Shown piece by piece: positions 38,855 through 44,854 of a DNA stretch of 44,854 nucleotides; the first letter of the stretch is position 1; the number at the start of each line of letters is the position of its first letter. The stretch is taken from positions 1-44,854 of the forward strand of contig CAKSEE010000018.1 of the NCBI GenBank assembly GCA_934446455.1, written 5' to 3'. This stretch comes from an uncultured Oscillospiraceae bacterium (lineage in GTDB: Bacteria; Bacillota; Clostridia; Oscillospirales; Ruminococcaceae). Position numbers and translations under genes: made by a program. The notes under the pieces are model-generated. The model searched no databases and was not told where the DNA came from. It saw nothing but the letters and a program-made list of their open reading frames with translations.

Positions 38855-40894
38855 ATGGGAAGAACAGGAGAATACATAAACGACGGCTGGCATTTCCGCA
38901 AATGCAGCGGCGCCCAGCCCGCAAAACTTGCAGCTCCCGCGCTTGATGACAGCGACTGGCAGGAAGTCACCCTCCCGCACACTTGGAATTCCTCCGACTG
39001 CACCGGCAGGGCGGATTCGGCGCCGGAATACTCCGAGGGATACTACCGCGGCGCGGGCTGCTATCGCAGGAAAGTGTTCCTGTCGAACGCGCAGTACCGC
39101 GGCAGGGAGGTGTTTATCGAGTTCGGCGGCGCCAATACCGTCACGGAGCTTTACGTCAACGCAAAGAAAGTCGGCAGGCACGAGGGCGGATATTCCGCTT
39201 TCCGCTTCAACATCACAAAATATGTTAGGACAGGCACCGATAATCTGTTTGCGGTGGTGGTAAGCAATGCAGCATCGGATTATGTCGCGCCGATATGCGA
39301 CTGCGGCGATTTTACCAAAATGGGTGGAATATACCGCCCCGTGCGGCTCGTTTCCGCCTGCCGCGTGCATCTGGGCGATTTCCGCCCGCGCGCCGAGGCG
39401 CTTGACGGCGCCGCGCGCGTCACGGCGGAATTTCAGCTTGAGAACAACGGCGCTGCAAACGCCTGCGTTTCGGTAAAAGCCGAGGTATACGGCGGCGATA
39501 CAAGTATCTCCTCGCAGGGAGAATACGCGGTGGCGCGCGGGGAAAACCGCACGTGCGCCATTGAGATAATGCTGCCCTCCCCGCATTTGTGGGACGGGGT
39601 GCGCGACCCGTTCCTCTACACGATGAAAGTGAGCGTTATGGTTGACGGGAAATGTGTGGACAGCCTGTCAAAGCAGTTCGGCGTGCGCACTTTCGCATTC
39701 GACAGGGAGAGAGGATTCTTTCTTAACGGGAAGCCGACCCCGCTGCACGGCGTGAACTACCACCAGGACGCCCCGAAGAACGGCTGGGCGATGTCGCAGA
39801 AGCAGCGCGAGCGCGATTATGCCATGATGAGGGATATGGGCTGCAACGCGGTGCGGATGGCGCATTACCAGCACTGCGAGGAGGAATACGCGCTGTGCGA
39901 CCGTCTGGGACTGTGCGTGTGGACCGAGATAGGAATAATCGGCAAGCTGTGCCCGGGAGAGCCCGCAGAGCCCGTGGTTTCCGCAGAATTCCGCGAGAGC
40001 GCCCTGAGTCAGCTGCGCGAGCTTATCGGGCAGACGAGCAGCCACCCGTGCGTAATAATGTACGGAATGTCCAACGAAATATATCAGATGTCCGACAGCA
40101 TATGGGGGCTGTTCCGCGAAATGGAGCAGATGATAAGCAGCCGTCCCGACAGGCGCGCCGCCGTGTACGCCGACGCGCAGTTCTGGGGGAAATTCCGCGA
40201 GCTTCCCGCAGACGCGGTGGGATATAACAGATATTTCGGCTGGTACAAGGAGGCGGGCGACGCGGAGAAGTTCGGCGAGTGGCTGGACAAGGCGCACAGG
40301 GAGCAGCGCCGACCGCTGTGCGTTTCGGAATACGGCGGCGGCGGAGCGATAACTCAGCACAAGGACAACGTGGACTGGCAGACCGAGATAGACCCGAACG
40401 GCGAGCGCCACTACGAGAATTATCAGTCGTATCTCCACGAGCGAATCTGGGCGCAGCTTTCCGAAAGGGATTATCTCTGGGGGAAATTCGTCTGGTGTAT
40501 GTTCGATTTTCCCTCCGCAGGCAGGAAAGAAGGCGACACCGCAGGAATCAACGACAAAGGACTGTGCACACGCGAACGTATCCCAAAGGACGCGTACTGG
40601 TTCTATCGCTCGGTGTGGAGCGGCTCTAAAACCTGCCGCATAACGGAAAAGAGGTTCCTTTGCCGCCCGTCGGCGGTCCCCGTGGTCCGCGCGTACGCCA
40701 ACGCGCAGAGCGTGGAGCTTTTCGTCAACGGCCGCTCCGCGGGCTTCGGCAGGAATACCGACAAGCGGCTGCCAACGGTGTTTGTCTGGGAAAATGTGCA
40801 GCTTGAGCGGGACAGGGAAAATTCCGTCACGATACGCGCGGTGTATTCAGACGGCTCAGCCCTTGAGGACTCCGCCTGCTGGACAGGCGAATGA
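38855..40894 (+). CDS. Glycoside hydrolase family 2 enzyme (beta-galactosidase-like)
   Basis: 679 residues, no signal peptide, so cytoplasmic. Sugar-binding domain: LPHTWNSSDC, then YYRGAGCYRRKVFL, FIEFGGANTVTELYVNAKKV, GYSAFRFNITKYV. An Ig-like domain follows, then the barrel: LHGVNYHQDAP, MRDMGCNAVRMAHYQH, VWTEIGII. The acid/base is Glu408 in GMSNEIYQ and the nucleophile Glu492 in CVSEYGGGG. It is shorter than LacZ and closer to compact GH2 enzymes. The substrate cannot be read from sequence; beta-galactosides or arabino-galacto-oligosaccharides are plausible beside a sugar importer. GGAGA precedes the ATG at 38855. A strong terminator follows, so it is transcribed separately from the importer. 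Confidence 0.9.
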   Translation: MGRTGEYINDGWHFRKCSGAQPAKLAAPALDDSDWQEVTLPHTWNSSDCTGRADSAPEYSEGYYRGAGCYRRKVFLSNAQYRGREVFIEFGGANTVTELYVNAKKVGRHEGGYSAFRFNITKYVRTGTDNLFAVVVSNAASDYVAPICDCGDFTKMGGIYRPVRLVSACRVHLGDFRPRAEALDGAARVTAEFQLENNGAANACVSVKAEVYGGDTSISSQGEYAVARGENRTCAIEIMLPSPHLWDGVRDPFLYTMKVSVMVDGKCVDSLSKQFGVRTFAFDRERGFFLNGKPTPLHGVNYHQDAPKNGWAMSQKQRERDYAMMRDMGCNAVRMAHYQHCEEEYALCDRLGLCVWTEIGIIGKLCPGEPAEPVVSAEFRESALSQLRELIGQTSSHPCVIMYGMSNEIYQMSDSIWGLFREMEQMISSRPDRRAAVYADAQFWGKFRELPADAVGYNRYFGWYKEAGDAEKFGEWLDKAHREQRRPLCVSEYGGGGAITQHKDNVDWQTEIDPNGERHYENYQSYLHERIWAQLSERDYLWGKFVWCMFDFPSAGRKEGDTAGINDKGLCTRERIPKDAYWFYRSVWSGSKTCRITEKRFLCRPSAVPVVRAYANAQSVELFVNGRSAGFGRNTDKRLPTVFVWENVQLERDRENSVTIRAVYSDGSALEDSACWTGE

Positions 40895-40911
40895 GCCTGC
40901 TGTATAACTAT

Positions 40912-40947
40912 AAAATGCCATGTGTGAAAATTTGCACATGGCATTTT
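40912..40947 (+). terminator. Terminator after the GH2 gene
   Basis: AAAATGCCATGTG pairs perfectly with CACATGGCATTTT (13 bp), then CACTTTATTTTC. Confidence 0.92.
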
Positions 40948-41097
40948 CACTTTATTTTCAGATTTATTTCCTTAACGCTGCAATTTTACTTAAATGAATA
41001 AATAACGTAAATAATAAAAAATCGCGCGTATCAGTGCAAATTGCACAATACTTTTTATATTTTCATATTTGTAATTAACGAATTTGCGATTCAAGTG

Positions 41098-41126
41098 TTG
41101 ACTTTAGCTAAAATATATGCTAAAAT
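41098..41126 (+). promoter_or_regulatory. Promoter and operator of the second sugar importer
   Basis: TTGACT (41098-41103), 17 bp, TAAAAT (41121-41126). TTTAGC (41103-41108) and GCTAAA (41119-41124) form an inverted repeat that fills the spacer, a natural repressor site. The stretch 40948-41097 is AT-rich without a gene. Confidence 0.75.
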
Positions 41127-41226
41127 TACCTTGTAATAAGGTGACAAGCGGTTGATATTTACTCAGAAGTAGCTAAGCCCGTAATTCGCCTAAATAACCT
41201 AAAACTCAGAAAACGGAGGTAATACA

Positions 41227-42636
41227 ATGAAATTCAAGCAGATTATGGCAGCGGTTCTTGCCGCAGGCACAGCATTCTGCATGGCAGCATGCAGCACCGA
41301 CAAGGGCGGCTCCGACGCGGCTTCCGGCGGAACACAGTCCGCTGCGAACAGCGGCACAAGCACCGACAACAGCTCTGGCAGCCCCCAAAACGACGGACTT
41401 ACGCTCAAGGTGCTCACACACCGCACCGACCGTCTCGAGGACGGCTCCCTCGCGGAGATGACAAAGGCTTTCGAGGAAGCGAACAACTGTAAGGTAGAGT
41501 ATCAGGGCTTCACCGACTACGCTTCCGACGTATCCACCATGATGAGCACCACCGACTACGGCGATGTTCTGATGATTCCCGATACGGTAAAAATAAAGGA
41601 CCTCGGCAACTTCTTCGAGCCGCTCGGCACGTACGCCGACATGGACGCAAAGTATTACTGGGCGGACAAGAAGATGTACGACGGGCAGGTTTACGGCATT
41701 GCACACCTCGGCACCGTTGCGGGCGGCATCTGCTACAACAAGCGTATCTGGAAGGAAGCGGGCGTCGACAAGCTCCCGTCCTCTCCCGAGGAGTTCGTTG
41801 CGGACCTTAAGCTCATAGCCGAGAATACCGACGCTATCCCCTACTACACAAACTACGCGGACGCAAGCTGGACGCTGGTTCAGTGGGCTTCCCTCGTAAA
41901 CTCCGCTTCCGGCAGCAGCACATACGAAAACGACATTCTTACCTCCAAGCGCGACCTTTTCGTCGAGGGCGACGCATACTATGAGGTTTACAAGATGATG
42001 TTCGACGTATTCTCCGACTCCACACTCCACGAAGAGGATCCGATGACCACCGACTGGGAGGGCTGCAAGGCGGCTATCAACAGCGGCAAGATTGCTACCA
42101 TGGTTATGGGTTCGTGGGCTGTTTCTCAGTTCCAGGAGGCGGGCGACCACCCCGAGGACATCGGCTATATGCCCGCTCCGTTCAGCACGAACGGCAAGCA
42201 GTACGCTGAGTCCGCTCCCGACTATTGCCTCGGCGTAAACAAGAACCGCTCCGACGACATAAAGGCGCTCGGCAAGAAGTACATCACATGGTTCGTTGAG
42301 GAAAGCGGCTTTGCTAAGAAGGAAGGCTCCATCTGCGCTCTCAAGGGCTCCGAGATGCCCGACTACCTCACAGACTTCGCCGACTGCGAGCTGTTCATCA
42401 CCGAGGCTGCTCCCGAGGGTCTCACTGGCGTATGGGACGCTATCAACAACGATTCCGAGGTCGGTACATGGCAGGGCGACGCCGACAACTTCAAGATAAA
42501 GATGGCTGAGGCTGCTTTCGCAGGTCAGGGCGAGGACGCGTTCAAGTCCATTGTTGCAGACACAAATGCAAAGTGGAACGCTACGCGCGACGCCAACGCC
42601 GATCTTGCCGCTTACCTTGAGGCAAACGCAGGCTGA
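41227..42636 (+). CDS. Sugar ABC transporter substrate-binding lipoprotein (family 1)
   Basis: 469 residues: lipoprotein signal (MKFKQIMAAVLAAGTAFCMA, then AC), Ser/Gly/Asn-rich linker and an extracellular solute-binding family 1 fold (LTLKVLTHRTDRLEDGSLAE, then VYGIAHLGTVAGGICYNKRI, GKIATMVMGSWAV, PDYCLGVNKN). Such proteins bind oligosaccharides for MalFG-type importers. First gene of a three-gene operon with two permeases; no ATPase is included, so a shared MsmX-type ATPase encoded elsewhere is expected. GGAGG lies 7 nt before the ATG. The hairpin after the gene probably keeps its expression above that of the permeases. Confidence 0.92.
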   Translation: MKFKQIMAAVLAAGTAFCMAACSTDKGGSDAASGGTQSAANSGTSTDNSSGSPQNDGLTLKVLTHRTDRLEDGSLAEMTKAFEEANNCKVEYQGFTDYASDVSTMMSTTDYGDVLMIPDTVKIKDLGNFFEPLGTYADMDAKYYWADKKMYDGQVYGIAHLGTVAGGICYNKRIWKEAGVDKLPSSPEEFVADLKLIAENTDAIPYYTNYADASWTLVQWASLVNSASGSSTYENDILTSKRDLFVEGDAYYEVYKMMFDVFSDSTLHEEDPMTTDWEGCKAAINSGKIATMVMGSWAVSQFQEAGDHPEDIGYMPAPFSTNGKQYAESAPDYCLGVNKNRSDDIKALGKKYITWFVEESGFAKKEGSICALKGSEMPDYLTDFADCELFITEAAPEGLTGVWDAINNDSEVGTWQGDADNFKIKMAEAAFAGQGEDAFKSIVADTNAKWNATRDANADLAAYLEANAG

Positions 42637-42685
42637 TTCTGACAATTCCGAATAATTTTCATAGGTTTCTCCTCGGTCTTTCTGC

Positions 42686-42707
42686 AAGGGGCGCAGGCGC
42701 GTCCCTT
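42686..42707 (+). terminator. Attenuator-type hairpin between binding protein and permeases
   Basis: AAGGGGCGC pairs with GCGTCCCTT (one wobble pair) around AGGC. There is no T-run, so mRNA stabilisation or partial termination is more likely than full termination. Confidence 0.6.
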
Positions 42708-42784
42708 GGGGAGGGCTGAAACCAAGGTAATGCCGCAATACGCGGTTCGCACCGAAAAACGATATACGAGGTGAAAGGACATTT

Positions 42785-43711
42785 ATGGCGGTCAATTCTG
42801 CTGCGAAAAAGCGCAGCCTTGGACAATGGCTGAAAGGCTACACCGGACAGAAATATGTGACGACCGTACTGTTTCTGCTGGTGCCGCTGGCGCTGCTGGT
42901 GCTGTTCACGGTTATTCCTGCGCTGAACATGGGAATATACAGCTTTCAGAAGCGCGACCAGCTCGGCGTCAGCTGGGAATGGGTAGGGCTTGACAATTAC
43001 AAGCGTATCTTCACGGACGGCGCATATCTGCAGACCTTTGCCAACTCGATTTACTACCTTATCGGCTCCTTTGTGCAGCAGGCGTTCGCGCTGCTTATTG
43101 CAACCATTCTCTGCTCAAAGCTGAAATTCGCCAATCTGTTCAAGGGCGTTCTGTTCTTCCCTTATATGATGAACGGCGTTGCGGTTTCTCTTATCTTCCG
43201 CAGGTTCTTTCAGAAGGGCGATGGCATAACAAACACCGAGGGCACACTCAACAGCATACTGATGCTGTTCGGCGCAGAACCCGTAAGATGGCTGAGCGAC
43301 CGGAATCTGGTCAATATCTGCCTGGTATTCGCGTCGATATGGCGCTACGTAGGTTTTGACATCATAATGTACATAGGCGCTATACAGTCGATCTCCCCTG
43401 AAATATACGAGGCAGCCGACCTTGACGGCGCAAACCCGTGGCAGCGCTTCCGGTATATTGTGTTTCCGATAATCCGCCCCATTGTCGGGTTACAGCTTAT
43501 CCTTGCGATAAAGGGCGCTGTGTCGGTGTTTGAGATTCCCTACATCATCACCGAGGGCAAGAACGGAACAAGCACTTTTGTCATCAAGACGATAGAAACG
43601 GCGTTCAAATATCAGAAAGTCGGGCTGGCGTCTGCAATGGCAATAGTCTTGCTGGCGATAATCCTTATCGTCACGGCGATACAAAAAGCGTTCTTCAAGG
43701 AGGAAAAATAG
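42785..43711 (+). CDS. Sugar ABC transporter permease, MalF/UgpA type
   Basis: 308-residue membrane subunit of an oligosaccharide importer. Six hydrophobic helices, starting with VTTVLFLLVPLALLVLFTVI. The EAA loop, which contacts the ATPase, reads YEAADLDGANPWQRFRYIVF before IIRPIVG. GGTGAAAGGAC precedes the ATG. The reading ends 3 nt before the second permease. Together with the neighbouring permease it forms the transport channel for the sugar bound by the upstream lipoprotein. Confidence 0.92.
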   Translation: MAVNSAAKKRSLGQWLKGYTGQKYVTTVLFLLVPLALLVLFTVIPALNMGIYSFQKRDQLGVSWEWVGLDNYKRIFTDGAYLQTFANSIYYLIGSFVQQAFALLIATILCSKLKFANLFKGVLFFPYMMNGVAVSLIFRRFFQKGDGITNTEGTLNSILMLFGAEPVRWLSDRNLVNICLVFASIWRYVGFDIIMYIGAIQSISPEIYEAADLDGANPWQRFRYIVFPIIRPIVGLQLILAIKGAVSVFEIPYIITEGKNGTSTFVIKTIETAFKYQKVGLASAMAIVLLAIILIVTAIQKAFFKEEK

Positions 43712-43714
43712 CTG

Positions 43715-44596
43715 ATGGTCACTCCGGAAAAGAAAAGCAAAAAGAAACCTGACGAGAACAGGGGCTGCCGCGTAAGGCGATTCATTTGTCAGACGCTTAA
43801 GTATACCTTCCTTACAGTGTGCTGCCTGCTTGTCGTCGTTCCGCTGGCGGTCGTGCTCATCGGCGCTTTCAAGACGCATGACGAGTATATTTCCACGGGC
43901 GTGTTCGACCTGCCTGCGGTGCCGCAGTTTGAGAACTTCAAAACGGCTTTCGTAAACGGCAAGGTGATGCAGGGACTTTTCAACACGCTGCTGATACTGG
44001 CAGTATCCTGCTTCGGCACGATAATCACCGGCACGATGACGGCGTTTGTGTTACAGCGGTTCAAAATGCTTTTCACAAAGGCGGTCAAGGCGGTATTTCT
44101 GGTTGCGGCGCTTCTCCCGAACATTTCCATGCAGGTTACGGTATTCCGGATAGTCAGCAAGATGGGGCTTTACAACACGCTTGCCGCTCCCTGCGTACTG
44201 TACATCGGCACAGACATCATTTCCATCTACATCTTCATACAGTTCCTGAACAACATATCCAAATCGCTTGACGAGAGCGCGATACTGGACGGCGCAAGCT
44301 ATCCGCGGGTATACTTCAGCATTATCCTTCCTATGCTGCGCCCCGCAATAGCCACCGTTCTGGTAATAAAGTTCGTCGCAATCTACAACGATTTCTACAC
44401 TGCCAACCTCTATATGCCAAGCAAGGACCTCGCGGTCGTTTCCACGGCGCTGTACCGGTTTATCGGTCCCTACGGCGCTCAATGGGAAGTCATCTTCGCA
44501 GGAATCATCATATGTATCATTCCGTCGCTGGTGATATTCCTTTTCCTCCAGAAGTCGATATACAGCAATCTCGTTACCGGCTCTGTCAAGGAATAA
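43715..44596 (+). CDS. Sugar ABC transporter permease, MalG/UgpE type
   Basis: 293-residue partner permease. A basic N-terminus is followed by six helices, beginning with TFLTVCCLLVVVPLAVVLIG. The EAA loop reads LDESAILDGASYPRVYFSII before LPMLRPAIATV. GGAGG in the end of the previous gene serves as ribosome site, so translation is coupled. Last gene of the operon; a strong terminator lies 34 nt downstream. No ATPase gene follows. Confidence 0.92.
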   Translation: MVTPEKKSKKKPDENRGCRVRRFICQTLKYTFLTVCCLLVVVPLAVVLIGAFKTHDEYISTGVFDLPAVPQFENFKTAFVNGKVMQGLFNTLLILAVSCFGTIITGTMTAFVLQRFKMLFTKAVKAVFLVAALLPNISMQVTVFRIVSKMGLYNTLAAPCVLYIGTDIISIYIFIQFLNNISKSLDESAILDGASYPRVYFSIILPMLRPAIATVLVIKFVAIYNDFYTANLYMPSKDLAVVSTALYRFIGPYGAQWEVIFAGIIICIIPSLVIFLFLQKSIYSNLVTGSVKE

Positions 44597-44629
44597 CCGA
44601 GTTTACCCACCATTTTCCTATACCTGTTT

Positions 44630-44670
44630 AAGGCGCCGCCCCCTGCTTTCTCGGCAGAGGGCGGCGCCTT
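44630..44670. terminator. Terminator of the second sugar importer operon
   Basis: AAGGCGCCGCC pairs perfectly with GGCGGCGCCTT around a 19-nt loop. The gap up to araD (44671-44779) shows no gene. Confidence 0.85.
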
Positions 44671-44779
44671 AAACTTTCAAAAAATATACGGAGATTTTCC
44701 GATGAAGCCTCCCGCGGCATTGCGGATGGCTGCTTCGCAAGTCGGGCACAGCGAGATACCGCTCTGTTTATAGGTCGGT

Positions 44780-44854
44780 TCAGCCCTGCCCGTAATACGC
44801 ATTTGCGCCGTGCTTGCGCAGGTAGTGCTTGTCGAGGAGTTCCTGCTGCATTCT
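44780..44854 (-). CDS. araD: L-ribulose-5-phosphate 4-epimerase, last 24 residues (runs off the window)
   Basis: The visible C-terminus is RMQQELLDKHYLRKHGANAY, then YGQG and a stop at 44780-44782. The LDKHYLRKHGA(N/K)AYYGQ ending is characteristic of AraD, which makes D-xylulose 5-phosphate in the last step of arabinose breakdown. The rest lies beyond the window edge. Convergent with the second importer operon. Its presence about 44 kb from araA shows that the ara genes are not one cluster here. Confidence 0.88.
   Translation of the reverse strand, partial: RMQQELLDKHYLRKHGANAYYGQG

Noticed and set aside
41206..42795. 529-residue minus-strand reading frame over the second sugar-binding protein
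   Set aside because: It is antisense to a clear family-1 binding protein; the composition (Val/Leu/Cys-rich) and lack of motifs mark it as a shadow.

Overview
The window reads as chromosomal DNA of a gut or rumen Firmicute, probably Oscillospiraceae/Ruminococcus-like. This is inferred from the secreted GH5-type cellulase relic, a GH2 glycosidase, two sugar ABC importers, an AraR regulator, strong AGGAGG ribosome sites and short AT-rich promoters. It opens inside araA and closes inside araD, so L-arabinose genes lie at both edges.

1-6.95 kb: an L-arabinose (possibly furanose) uptake operon on the minus strand, with binding protein, ATPase, two permeases and araA. A divergent araR lies upstream, and the intergenic region holds ATTTGT/ACAAA-type operator candidates.

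6.96-18.5 kb: an 11.5-kb accessory block inserted in the araR terminator. A perfect 23-bp terminator hairpin is duplicated at 6958-6980 and 18476-18498. The block between them (6981-18475) starts and ends with IS1182-like inverted-repeat tips. It carries (i) a short type II CBASS-like operon (CD-NTase, E2-like protein, S-4TM membrane effector) whose promoter holds a perfect CIRCE operator, with both the cyclase and the E2 gene frameshifted; (ii) a two-gene restriction system (Eco57I-type methylase plus a GIY-YIG/SF2-helicase protein); (iii) a tyrosine recombinase bracketed by perfect 17-bp inverted repeats that also enclose a consensus promoter, which looks like an invertible switch next to the restriction operon; and (iv) the IS itself, with a split transposase that has lost its second catalytic Asp.

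18.5-23 kb: IS remnants, a broken lipoprotein gene, a TetR regulator, a DUF308 membrane protein, an orphan amino-acid-type binding protein and RNase P RNA (minus strand).

23-44.9 kb: more ordinary chromosome. It holds a GH5 gene that lost half its catalytic domain, an orphan LolD/MacB-type ATPase, a glycosyltransferase-like protein, a SYKGFGS-repeat protein, an APH-like kinase, a metzincin-like protease with a lipoprotein, a hemolysin III protein, an M23 peptidase, HPr, a polysaccharide deacetylase, a secreted papain-like protease with four FN3 repeats, a GH2 enzyme, and a second sugar ABC importer next to the end of araD. Several small mobile repeats lie between these genes. One is a 188-bp element with the same kind of termini as the big block, and it also sits between two copies of a duplicated terminator hairpin.

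The main results are the hairpin-duplicating mobile family, the CIRCE-controlled CBASS operon and the putative invertible promoter at the restriction locus. All are sequence readings; none was tested by database search or experiment.
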